A stretch of DNA of 64,000 nucleotides, from contig OY760934.1 of NCBI GenBank assembly GCA_963664245.1, positions 3,658,001-3,722,000 of the forward strand, given 5' to 3'. This stretch comes from GCA-2711565 sp963664245 (GTDB lineage Bacteria > Bacteroidota > Bacteroidia > Bacteroidales > GCA-2711565). Numbering within the stretch: position 1 is the stretch's first letter; every line of letters begins with the position of its first letter. The notes under the pieces were generated by a model, which searched no databases, was not told the DNA's origin, and saw nothing but the letters and a program-made list of their open reading frames with translations. This document shows, piece after piece, positions 22,872-31,663 of the stretch. A program made the position numbers and the translations under genes.

Positions 22872-24215
22872 TTAAGGGAATCTTAATATAAATGTACTTC
22901 CAAGGCCTTCTGTGGAATTAACGCTTAAATTTCCCCGATGTAATTGCATAATTTGTTTCGACAGGCTCAACCCAATTCCGGACCCTTCCTTTTTGGTGGT
23001 GAAAAAAGGGATGAATATTTGATCCGAGATTTCGTCAGGAATGCCGGGGCCATTGTCTTCTATTTCGATGTAATTGTTATTCTCATTTTGATAGGCACGA
23101 ATACTGATTTTTTTATCGTGTTGTTCGTCCAAGGCCTGGATGGCATTTAAAAGAAGGTTGATAATTACTTGTTCGGTAAGTTCGTGATCGGCGAATATCT
23201 CCATGTTTTCCTGGCAATTGATACGGTATTCAATGTTTTTTTCGTCCAGTTTCGATTTTAACAAACGAACAATGTGTTTAATCAATCCCTTAACTTTTAT
23301 TTGGGTGTAATTGGGTTGTGGTAGTTTCGTGATCTTTTTATAATTGGTAACAAAGTTTAGCAGTCCATTGCTCCTGTTTTCAATAGTTCTTAAACTTTCA
23401 ACCAAATCTTCCTGATCGTCTTTTGCCAGGTTGTTGAGGCTTGTTTCGTTGTTCTCCAGCATTTTGTTTAATGCTTTACTGAGCGATGAAATCGGGGTAA
23501 CGGAATTCATGATTTCGTGGTTCAGCACCCGGATGAGTTTTTTCCACGAGTCGAGTTCCTGTTCTTCCAATACATTTTTTACATCATGCAACGAGATCAT
23601 TTTATAACGTTCGTTTTTTAATTTCAGAAAAGTGGTTTGCAGGCTCAGTTGAAATATTCCTTTTGGGGTTCTGAGTTTTACCAGTTTTTCTTGTCTTGGC
23701 GAACTCGTTTTTATTGCTTCTAGAAGCTGGGGGTGTTTGCGGCTCAGTTTATCTAAATTATTAATGTGGTTCAGCGAAACCATCTTTTTAAAGGCCTCGT
23801 TTATTAATAAAAGATCGCCTTCTTCGTTAAAGCAAATAATGGCCGTTTTCGAATGGGCAAATACTGTTTGCAGGTATTGGTAGTGAATTTCTTTTTCGAT
23901 GCGTACGTTTTGAAATTCATCACTGATTTCCTTGAAAATTTTGTTCAGGTCGAATGAAGTGTTCTTTTTATTGGATGTGTGATAATGTATGGAAAAATCT
24001 TTTTGTTTAACCGATAATAAAAATTTCCCTAACTCACGTTTGGTTGCTTCCAGGAAATGGATCAGTTCGATCAACAAGATAACGATGATTAGGATGCAAC
24101 TGGCAGAAGTTACGTACCATTTGTCCTGCCCGATTGAATAGAAAAAAGCAAGCATAAAAAACGCAATCAGGAGGATGCGGAAAATGATTTTTAATCTGAA
24201 TTTATCAAATGCCAT
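22872..24215 (-). CDS. Sensor histidine kinase, NtrB/AtoS-like
   Basis: A 447-residue protein with two transmembrane helices (about 8-28 and 36-54), a PAS-like region (about 115-215, HSKTAIICFNEEGDLLLINE), the phosphoacceptor His233 in VLNHEIMNSVTPIS, and an ATPase domain with an N box (LLLNAIQAL), DNGPGI and GSGIGLSLSKQI. It overlaps the response-regulator gene by 11 bp and certainly forms its partner. The signal is unknown; the sensor has almost no periplasmic loop, so it may sense the membrane or a cytoplasmic ligand. Confidence 0.92.
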   Translation of the reverse strand: MAFDKFRLKIIFRILLIAFFMLAFFYSIGQDKWYVTSASCILIIVILLIELIHFLEATKRELGKFLLSVKQKDFSIHYHTSNKKNTSFDLNKIFKEISDEFQNVRIEKEIHYQYLQTVFAHSKTAIICFNEEGDLLLINEAFKKMVSLNHINNLDKLSRKHPQLLEAIKTSSPRQEKLVKLRTPKGIFQLSLQTTFLKLKNERYKMISLHDVKNVLEEQELDSWKKLIRVLNHEIMNSVTPISSLSKALNKMLENNETSLNNLAKDDQEDLVESLRTIENRSNGLLNFVTNYKKITKLPQPNYTQIKVKGLIKHIVRLLKSKLDEKNIEYRINCQENMEIFADHELTEQVIINLLLNAIQALDEQHDKKISIRAYQNENNNYIEIEDNGPGIPDEISDQIFIPFFTTKKEGSGIGLSLSKQIMQLHRGNLSVNSTEGLGSTFILRFP

Positions 24216-25575
24216 ATTTGTTCATTTTACGGTATAAGGTTGTGCGCCCCATTCCCAGTTCTCTAGCTGCGTTGCTCAGGTTGCCCTTGTGTTTTTGAAT
24301 CGCTTTCCGAATGGCTTCTCTTTCAATCTCGTCGATGTTAAAACTATCTTTTTTAGCGGTGTTACTGCCTTCAAAATGTAATGAAATATCTTCGGGCTTG
24401 ATGGTATTTGAATCGCACATGATAACGGCGCGTTCAACAATATGTTTTAGTTCCCTGATGTTTCCGGGCCAGTCGTATCGTTTAAACTTTTTAAGGGCTT
24501 CTTTGTCGAGTTTTAGATCGGGTTTCTTGTATTTCTTTTGGTATTGTTTCTGGAAAAAATCAACCAATAAAGGAATGTCTTCAACTCTTTCGCGCAAAGG
24601 CGGAAGCACGATTTCAACCGTATTTATCCGGTATAAAAGGTCTTTCCGGAACTCGTCTTTCTCGGCCATTTCTTTAATGGGCATATTGGTGGCACTGATT
24701 AAACGGATATCTACCGGAACCACTTTGTTTGAACCTAGTTTGACGATTTCCCTGTTCTCAAGTACCGAAAGCAGTTTGGTTTGCATAAAGGGGGAAATGT
24801 TCCCGATTTCGTCTAAGAAGATGCTTCCTCCGCTGGCGATTTCAAATTTCCCGCTTCTTTCCGATTTGGCATCGGTAAAAGCTCCTTTGGTGTGCCCAAA
24901 AAGTTCCGATTCGAATAAACTTTCGGGTAAAGCACCCAAATCTACGTTTACAAAAATCTGTTCGGATCGAAGTGAGTGTCTATGTATAGCGCGGGCAACC
25001 AGTTCTTTCCCAGTTCCGTTTTCGCCCAGAATTAAAATGTTGGCATCTGTTTTGGCTATTTTTTCTATATCGGACTGAACCTTTTGAATGGCTTCTGATA
25101 TGCCGATCATCTGTTCGTATGATTTCTCGATTTCGTTTTTAAGGTTTTCCTGTTTTTCTTTCAACTGTTGAACCTTTTTTTTTGAATGGCTCAATTTCAC
25201 GGCCGAACTAACCGTTGCAATCAGTTTTTCATTGTCCCAGGGTTTGATGATAAAATCAACGGCTCCAATTTTCATTGATTCAATGGCCAGGTTAATTTCG
25301 GCATAAGCCGTAATCATGATTACATTTTGCTCGGGATTGATTTTGAAAATCTCTTTCAGCCAGTAAATACCTTCTTTGCCTTTGGTTTTTCCGGTCGAGA
25401 AATTCATATCGAGCAAAACGACATCAAAATCGGTTTCGCGCAAGATTAAAGGGATTTTAAACGGGTCGTTTTCGGTTTTAATAAGTTCAAATTCGGGTTT
25501 TAAAACAACCCTTGAGGTTAACAGAATATCTTTATCATCATCGATGACTAATATTTTTCCTGTTTTTTTATTCAT
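24205..25575 (-). CDS. Sigma-54-dependent response regulator, NtrC family
   Basis: A 456-residue activator with a receiver domain (Asp56 in VVLLDMNFS), a coiled linker (about 130-155), and an AAA+ domain with Walker A GENGTGKE (184-191) and the sigma-54 contact loop GAFTDA (231-236). The C-terminal Fis-type HTH is RKAIQKHKGNLSNAARELGM. It opens promoters bound by RpoN after phosphorylation by the kinase encoded next. A 15-bp palindrome 42 bp upstream of the start could be its own binding site. The diverging subtilase/permease cluster is a possible regulon, though no -24/-12 promoter was seen there. Confidence 0.94.
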   Translation of the reverse strand: MNKKTGKILVIDDDKDILLTSRVVLKPEFELIKTENDPFKIPLILRETDFDVVLLDMNFSTGKTKGKEGIYWLKEIFKINPEQNVIMITAYAEINLAIESMKIGAVDFIIKPWDNEKLIATVSSAVKLSHSKKKVQQLKEKQENLKNEIEKSYEQMIGISEAIQKVQSDIEKIAKTDANILILGENGTGKELVARAIHRHSLRSEQIFVNVDLGALPESLFESELFGHTKGAFTDAKSERSGKFEIASGGSIFLDEIGNISPFMQTKLLSVLENREIVKLGSNKVVPVDIRLISATNMPIKEMAEKDEFRKDLLYRINTVEIVLPPLRERVEDIPLLVDFFQKQYQKKYKKPDLKLDKEALKKFKRYDWPGNIRELKHIVERAVIMCDSNTIKPEDISLHFEGSNTAKKDSFNIDEIEREAIRKAIQKHKGNLSNAARELGMGRTTLYRKMNKYGI

Positions 25576-25616
25576 GTTGTAAATATAAGTATTGTTTTAA
25601 TTTTAAAAATATTTCT

Positions 25617-25631
25617 GTTCCATAATGGAAC
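25617..25631. promoter_or_regulatory. Perfect 15-bp palindrome, candidate activator site
   Basis: GTTCCATAATGGAAC has two 7-base arms around a central A. It lies between the NtrC-type gene and the divergent gene at 25749, where enhancer-binding regulators often have their sites. Only this copy was noticed in the window. Confidence 0.4.
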
Positions 25632-25748
25632 ATTTAATTATTTTTATTGATAATATACATCCTTGTAAACTTCATGTTATTAGTCATTTAATGGTTTTGG
25701 TATTTTATTTGGTTTTATATAAATAAGAACGTAAAGTAAACTTTAGTT

Positions 25749-26654
25749 ATGAAAACAAAAATTATAATTACTCTTTTAAGTCTTTTTCTATTAATCTCAG
25801 TATTTTTTAATGTTAAGCCTGATAATGAAAATTATTATTTGAGTTTTTCAAATGCTAATACCAGATCAACCTATGATACTTATCATAAAATAACTGAAGC
25901 ACATCAATTTTCTACTGGAAAGGGTGTGAAAGTAGGAGTTCTTGGAAAATATTTTGGATGTGCCGAGAATAAGGAATTGTATGCTGGTGGAAAAGATTTT
26001 TTGGGTGATAAGGATGGTTTTGAACATATTAGCGAGCATGGGAAGTGGATGTCTACGACATTAAAAGAGATTGCTCCTGATGTTGAAATATATGCACTAA
26101 ATGTAAGAAGTAATGATAAAGCAAAGCAAGCTAATGCAATGGTTAAAGCAATTAATTGGGCTATTGAGAATGATTTGGATGTGCTAACTTATTCTGCCGA
26201 ATTGTTCAATAGTGAGTATCGTGCTATTGTTGATGAGGCTATTAGAAAAGCTGTCGAATATGGAATTATACCTACTTTCATTCATTATGATCTGCCTGAA
26301 AATATTTTACCGATTGGATTTTTTTCTGAAACACCAGCAGTTTTTAATAGAAATGCAGATGTAAACATTTTTCATATGGATTATAATCTTTTGCTGCTTT
26401 TTAAATATCGCAGATACATAAAACTGGGCGCCAGCTCATGGGGTGATGTGCCGTATTTTTCAAATTCTTCAATGTCAGTTGTCTTAGGAGGTATTGTTGC
26501 TATGATGAAAGAACTTGAACCAGACCTTCATGTTAAGGAATGTAAAGAAATTTTAATTAAGACAAGTAAGGTGATAAGTTACAATGGATATGAGGTAAAA
26601 AGAGTTGTGAATGCGAAAGAGGCCTTAGATTATTTAATAGCTCAAAAACAATAA
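25749..26654 (+). CDS. Degenerate subtilase-like (S8) exported protein
   Basis: A 301-residue protein with an N-terminal signal or anchor (IIITLLSLFLLISVFF). The fold pattern of subtilisins is visible: STGKGVKVGVLGKYFG aligns with the catalytic-Asp strand, but the Asp position is Gly66. SEHGKWMSTTLKEIAPD carries the catalytic-type His97 with the usual following residues. FSNSSMSVVLGGIVAMM matches the serine helix (Ser241). The oxyanion Asn is not obvious. Loss of the Asp suggests a pseudopeptidase or an altered mechanism. It is followed by a dead permease fragment and the four-permease array, on the same strand. Confidence 0.68.
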   Translation: MKTKIIITLLSLFLLISVFFNVKPDNENYYLSFSNANTRSTYDTYHKITEAHQFSTGKGVKVGVLGKYFGCAENKELYAGGKDFLGDKDGFEHISEHGKWMSTTLKEIAPDVEIYALNVRSNDKAKQANAMVKAINWAIENDLDVLTYSAELFNSEYRAIVDEAIRKAVEYGIIPTFIHYDLPENILPIGFFSETPAVFNRNADVNIFHMDYNLLLLFKYRRYIKLGASSWGDVPYFSNSSMSVVLGGIVAMMKELEPDLHVKECKEILIKTSKVISYNGYEVKRVVNAKEALDYLIAQKQ

Positions 26655-26685
26655 CAAAGAATACTGTTTTAAATATTAATTTGCT

Positions 26686-26882
26686 ATGAAATTACTAGAA
26701 TTGAAATTGCTTTATAGATCATTATTAAAAAGCAAATTAGAATCATCTGTAAAATTGATAAGCCTTTCAATCGGGATTGCTTAGTTGGTGTTCTTAGTTT
26801 GCTTATTGGGATGTTAACAGTTGCTTTCTAGTCGGTTAAAGCATCTTTATTAAATGCTGTGGATACTTTAAAATACGAATAA
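26686..26882 (+). pseudogene. Remnant of an FtsX-like permease gene (internal deletion)
   Basis: From the ATG at 26686 the first 32 codons (MKLLELKLLYRSLLKSKLES, then SVKLISLSIGIA) resemble the N-terminus of the intact permease that follows. A stop comes next. A second frame then reads VLSLLIGMLTVAF, stop, SVKASLLNAVDTLKYE, matching the very C-terminus of the same family (VLSLLIG, then NPVETLKYE). About 700 codons are gone and the tail carries a further CAG-to-TAG-like stop. It is thus the scar of a fifth permease copy, most likely deleted by recombination within the tandem array. Confidence 0.8.
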
Positions 26883-26884
26883 CA

Positions 26885-29257
26885 ATGATTAAAAATTACT
26901 TCAAAATAGCTATCCGTAGTTTGTTAAAAAACAAATTGTTTTCGTTTGTCAATATTTTTGGTTTTTCAATCGGGCTGGCTTCGGCAATATTAATCATCAC
27001 TTTTATCTGGCATGAGTTAAGCTATGATAAATACCACCCGGATTATAACAATATTTATCGGGTATATTGTGATCAACCAAATAATCTTTTTTTAAACTCT
27101 ACTAAATTTAATGTTATGCCGATACCGTTTCAGCCGGAGATCAAGCAACGGTATCCTGAAGTGGAGTTTGCAGCACGTCTTGCGCAAATGTCCGGCTTAT
27201 ATAATGCGGATGACAAAAATTATATTTCGGAATATGCTTATGCGGTTGACCCAGATTTTTTTGAAATCTTTTATATGGACGTACTGTACGGAAGCATAAA
27301 GAATGCTCTAGATGATGCAACATCAATTGTTATTTCTGAATCTTTTTCGAAAAAACTGTTTGGTGATATAAATCCGGTTGGAAAAACAATTCAACTGAAT
27401 GAATCTTTTAGTATGGTTGTAAAAGCAGTATTTAAAAATCTTCCCTCCAATACTCATTTTAGTACCAATGTGTTTTTACCACTGGATATTCAATTAAAAA
27501 GAGTTAGTGAAGAATCAAAAACAAATTGGAGTAGTCATTCGGTAAAGACTTATATTAAATTAAAAAAGGGGACTGACCCTGATAATTTTGAAGCAAAGCT
27601 GAAAGAATTAATTGTTGAAAAAAGAGAAGAAGGTATAAAAGATTCATATCACCTGCAACCAATTAAAGATATTCATTTATATGGTAAACTAAATTTTGAA
27701 ATTACCTCAAATGGCGATATCAAATACATTTTAATATTTGGGGCTATTGCTTTGTTTATTCTGCTTATTGCGTCGTTTAATTATATGAACCTCTCAACTG
27801 CGCGTTCGATGAAACGGGCAAAAGAAGTTGGGTTAAGAAAGGTGGTCGGAGCCAGCCAAAAGCAATTGTTCCGCCAATTTATAGGTGAGTCTTTATTCTT
27901 TATCTTTTTTTCATTACTAATATCTTTGGTTTTAATTGAGATTTTTGAACCCTATTTCAATGATTTTGTAAACCGGGAAATTCACTTTTATAATTTCCCA
28001 TTTCAATTTTATGTGTTGATACTGGGGGTGTTTCTTTTTATTTCTTTTGTTTCAGGAAGTTATCCTGCACTTTATCTTTCGCATTTCTCCCCAATTAAGG
28101 TTCTTAAATCTGATGTAAAAGGCTCAATGAAAACTGTACTTGTTAGAAATATTCTGGTTGTCATCCAGTTCTTTATATCTGTTGTTTTGATTATATGCAC
28201 TTTGGTGGTGATCTTGCAATTGGTTTATATTAAGAATAAGGATTTAGGTTTTGATACAGAAAATGTTTTGAGTGTGTCGTTGAATTCAAAAGAATTGATG
28301 GAAAAGAAACAAGTTCTGGCAAATGAACTTTTGAAATGTCCAAATATTCTTGATGTTACTTTTTCTAATTACCTGCCTTCAAAAATTAGAAGCAGTTCCG
28401 GAATTACATTCATTGTTCGTGGAGAAAAGAAAGTACTGAAACCATATGTTCTGGAAACTGCGGAAAATTTTCTTGGGTTATATAATATTGAATTGATTAA
28501 AGGAGTATATTTTTCAAAAGAAACGAAAGGCCAAAATTATGCTGTTATTAATCAGGCTGCTGCAATAGGTCTGGATGTTGAAAATCTGGAAGATGTTAAT
28601 TTTAGTTATGGATACCCTAAAAGAAATACATACAAAATTATCGGAATTGTCGATGATTTTCATTTTGCACCATTAAATCAGGCTATTCAGCCGCTGATTA
28701 TTTTTCAGGAGAAATATGAAGCAGAGAAAATGTCAGTAAAGATTTCTAAAAATAATCATGAAAAAACTTTAAAATATATTGAAAAAAACGTAAAATCAAT
28801 TTCAGAAAAACACCCTTTTGTTTATTCTTTTATTAAAAATTCGATAGATAAGAGTTATGCTGAAGAACAACGTTTGTCGAGTTTGTTTACCTTTTTTACC
28901 ATTATTGCAGTTGTAATTGCCTGCATGGGGTTATTTGGTTTGATCTCGTTTATTACCGATCAACGCACCAAAGAAATCGGTATTCGGAAAGTCTTGGGTG
29001 CTTCTGTGCAAAGCATTATTATGATGCTTTCTAAAAATATTACGAAATGGATTTTGCTGGCTAATGTTATTGCCTGGCCGGTTGCCTGGTATTTTATGGA
29101 TCGATGGTTGCAAAATTTTCAGTATCATATCAAACTTGATGTGTTGATATTTGCGTTGGTAGGAATATTGAGCCTGCTTATTGGATTACTGACCGTAGGT
29201 GTGCAAGCCATCAAAGCAGCATTATTAAACCCGGTAGAAACTTTAAAATATGAATAG
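26885..29257 (+). CDS. FtsX/MacB-like ABC transporter permease, copy 1
   Basis: A 790-residue membrane protein with the duplicated MacB_PCD-FtsX layout. The first helix is at about 20-42 and a periplasmic domain spans about 45-285. Three helices follow (about 285-395). The second half begins with a helix near 430, has a second periplasmic region and ends in three helices. The helix-following motif occurs twice, as AKEVGLRKVVGAS and TKEIGIRKVLGAS. The protein ends NPVETLKYE, a tail shared by all copies. No ATPase is encoded nearby, so it must borrow one. It probably couples ATP hydrolysis to envelope or export work. It overlaps copy 2 by 8 bp. Confidence 0.9.
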   Translation: MIKNYFKIAIRSLLKNKLFSFVNIFGFSIGLASAILIITFIWHELSYDKYHPDYNNIYRVYCDQPNNLFLNSTKFNVMPIPFQPEIKQRYPEVEFAARLAQMSGLYNADDKNYISEYAYAVDPDFFEIFYMDVLYGSIKNALDDATSIVISESFSKKLFGDINPVGKTIQLNESFSMVVKAVFKNLPSNTHFSTNVFLPLDIQLKRVSEESKTNWSSHSVKTYIKLKKGTDPDNFEAKLKELIVEKREEGIKDSYHLQPIKDIHLYGKLNFEITSNGDIKYILIFGAIALFILLIASFNYMNLSTARSMKRAKEVGLRKVVGASQKQLFRQFIGESLFFIFFSLLISLVLIEIFEPYFNDFVNREIHFYNFPFQFYVLILGVFLFISFVSGSYPALYLSHFSPIKVLKSDVKGSMKTVLVRNILVVIQFFISVVLIICTLVVILQLVYIKNKDLGFDTENVLSVSLNSKELMEKKQVLANELLKCPNILDVTFSNYLPSKIRSSSGITFIVRGEKKVLKPYVLETAENFLGLYNIELIKGVYFSKETKGQNYAVINQAAAIGLDVENLEDVNFSYGYPKRNTYKIIGIVDDFHFAPLNQAIQPLIIFQEKYEAEKMSVKISKNNHEKTLKYIEKNVKSISEKHPFVYSFIKNSIDKSYAEEQRLSSLFTFFTIIAVVIACMGLFGLISFITDQRTKEIGIRKVLGASVQSIIMMLSKNITKWILLANVIAWPVAWYFMDRWLQNFQYHIKLDVLIFALVGILSLLIGLLTVGVQAIKAALLNPVETLKYE

Positions 29258-31661
29258 CATGAATAATGTAAATTTAAAATTAATTTTTAGGTCACTGGCT
29301 AAATATAAAGCATTTACGTTGATAAATATTTTGGGCCTTTCTTTGGGAATTGCTTGTAGTATTGTCATTTATTTGTTTATAGAATTTGAACTTAGCTTTG
29401 ATAAATTTTATGCAGATAGCGATCAAATTTATCGTGTGGTTCGTGTTGTAGAACATTCGAGCGGGAAAGATACCGATGGTGCCACGCCTTACCCATTTAG
29501 CAAAACATTGAGGAGCAATTATCCGGATTTTAATGTTACGACGTTTTTTTTGGCTGAATCCGAAGAACTGTTTATTAATGGAAATTCATTCAAAGAGAAA
29601 AATATATTATTTGTTGATTCGGTTTTTTTTAATGTGTTCAACATAGGGTGGGTACAGGGTTCGCCCGAAAGTATTACCGAACATCCGGGTAATATTGCTA
29701 TTTCCGAGAGTATGGCAAAAAAATATTTTAAAGATGAAAACCCTGTCGGGAAAACAATCACCGCTTTGTCCAACCTGAATTTTTTGGTTTCGGGTGTTAT
29801 AAAAGATGCGCCTTTAAACAGTACTATGCAATATTCTTTTGTGCTTTCAATTGATAATCTTAGCAGCGGCTTCATTAACTTTCAGTATGAAAATTGGGGA
29901 AGTACTATTTCCGGGTTCGAATCGTATTTTAAACTTAATAAAAATACCAATGTAGCTGAGTTTGAGAATAATCTTAATGATTTGGTCGCAAGTGTATTGC
30001 CCGAAGATTATAGTCCCAATCCCAATCAACGTTATTGTTTGGAAAATGTAGGAAAAATGCACCTCTCTCCTGATTTTCTGAATCTCCCGAATACTTACGC
30101 TACTTCACCGAAAAGTTTAATTATTTACGGATTTATTGGGTTCTTAATTATAGGAATTGCCTGTATTAATTTTGTAAACCTTTCTATTGCCCAGGGATTA
30201 AAAAGATCAAAAGAAGTTGGGATGCGAAAAGTATTGGGTGCCGGTAAATCCCAGTTGAGGATTTATTTTATTAAAGAACACGCCCTGCTTTCGTTTTTAT
30301 CGCTATTGATTGCAGCCATCATTGTTGAGGTGTGTATTCCGTACATCAACGAGTTTCTGGGACAGAACCATGAGCTGGGTATATACAACAGCACTTATTT
30401 TATTTACTTCTGTGTCTTGTTTTTTATCCTGATAAATGTGATGACTTCCTTATATCCATCTCTTGTTTTCTCCAGTTTTGAACCGTTAAAGGTTCTAAAA
30501 GGAAATAAGATTGGAGGTAATCAGAATAGTTTTAGTTTGAGAAATATCTTGTTGGTATTTCAATTTATAATATCAATTGCACTTATTGTTTGTGCTCTGG
30601 TTGTTCATAAACAAATAAACTATATCAATAATAAAGATTTAGGGTTTGAGTATGAAAGGGTGGCAAGTTTTAATCTGCCGGATAGGCAAGACAACCAAAT
30701 AAAAGCCATTCGCGAATTTTTAAATAAAGAACCCGGTGTTAAAAGTCATGGGTTTGGATTGGGTGCCCCAACTTCGGGTAGCAATATGCGTATGAGTTTT
30801 AATGTTGAGGGTGACCCGGACAATATGGTCCGTTACATGAATTTTAAACCGGTGGATACGGCCTACATTCATGTATTTGATTTGAAAATGCTGGCCGGTT
30901 CGTGGTTCAAGCAAGCAGGGGATACCTCTTTAAGAGCAATTGATATTATTGTTAGTGAAAATTTAATGAAGGTTTATGGGTTTAAGTCGCCCATGGATGC
31001 CCTCAATAAATTGGTGAATTTTGGAGGAAACCGGGGACGGATTGTTGGGGTTGTCAACGATTTTGATATGTACTCTTTACGTAGTGAAAACGAACCTTTA
31101 GCTTTTGCTGAAGTTCCCTATTATTGGTTTAATTTGTACGTAGATATTGAAGAAAGCCGCAAGCAAATCGTTACCGAACGAATTGAAACTTTTTTGAGTG
31201 ATCTATACCCCAAATCATTTATCAATAGGAGCAGTGTAAAAGAACTTATACACCGTCTGTATAGCGAAGAAAACAAGCTCGGAACCATTATAACCGTCTT
31301 GTCGGCTTTAGCCATCATTATTTCTTCGCTGGGCTTATTCGGTTTATTTTCGTTTATGATCGTGCAGCGTATCAACGAAATCGGGATGCGGAAAGTTTTG
31401 GGAGCTTCCGTCATTCAAATTGTTAAAGAACTCGTTAAATCTTATGTTAAAATGATATTGATTTCCTCCATCATAGCATTCCCAATATCCTGGTACTTGA
31501 TGGATCAATGGCTCAACCGTTTTGCATACCGAACGACCATAAATGTTTGGGTGTTTTTGGCTGCTTTGTTTTTAATTGTTTTTATCGCGATCACAACCAT
31601 TTTGATCCAGGTTATTAAAACAAGCCGCTTGAACCCGGTTGAATCACTTAAATACGAATAA
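29250..31661 (+). CDS. FtsX/MacB-like ABC transporter permease, copy 2
   Basis: An 803-residue paralogue of the previous gene, with the same eight-helix duplicated plan. Its paired motifs are SKEVGMRKVLGAG and INEIGMRKVLGAS, and it ends NPVESLKYE. The periplasmic domains are clearly diverged from those of copy 1 (for example EHSSGKDTDGATPYPFSKT), while the helices are conserved, which suggests that the outer domains were tuned for different partners. The ATG at 29250 overlaps copy 1 and an alternative Met lies four codons on. The gap to copy 3 is 2 bp. Confidence 0.9.
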   Translation: MNSMNNVNLKLIFRSLAKYKAFTLINILGLSLGIACSIVIYLFIEFELSFDKFYADSDQIYRVVRVVEHSSGKDTDGATPYPFSKTLRSNYPDFNVTTFFLAESEELFINGNSFKEKNILFVDSVFFNVFNIGWVQGSPESITEHPGNIAISESMAKKYFKDENPVGKTITALSNLNFLVSGVIKDAPLNSTMQYSFVLSIDNLSSGFINFQYENWGSTISGFESYFKLNKNTNVAEFENNLNDLVASVLPEDYSPNPNQRYCLENVGKMHLSPDFLNLPNTYATSPKSLIIYGFIGFLIIGIACINFVNLSIAQGLKRSKEVGMRKVLGAGKSQLRIYFIKEHALLSFLSLLIAAIIVEVCIPYINEFLGQNHELGIYNSTYFIYFCVLFFILINVMTSLYPSLVFSSFEPLKVLKGNKIGGNQNSFSLRNILLVFQFIISIALIVCALVVHKQINYINNKDLGFEYERVASFNLPDRQDNQIKAIREFLNKEPGVKSHGFGLGAPTSGSNMRMSFNVEGDPDNMVRYMNFKPVDTAYIHVFDLKMLAGSWFKQAGDTSLRAIDIIVSENLMKVYGFKSPMDALNKLVNFGGNRGRIVGVVNDFDMYSLRSENEPLAFAEVPYYWFNLYVDIEESRKQIVTERIETFLSDLYPKSFINRSSVKELIHRLYSEENKLGTIITVLSALAIIISSLGLFGLFSFMIVQRINEIGMRKVLGASVIQIVKELVKSYVKMILISSIIAFPISWYLMDQWLNRFAYRTTINVWVFLAALFLIVFIAITTILIQVIKTSRLNPVESLKYE

Positions 31662-31663
31662 TT

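Noticed and set aside
24311..25078. A 255-residue plus-strand frame inside the NtrC-type gene
   Set aside because: Antisense shadow of a clearly conserved AAA+ domain.
26655..26884. A sigma-54 (-24/-12) promoter before the permease array
   Set aside because: No TGGCAC-N5-TTGC-like sequence was found here or before 25749.
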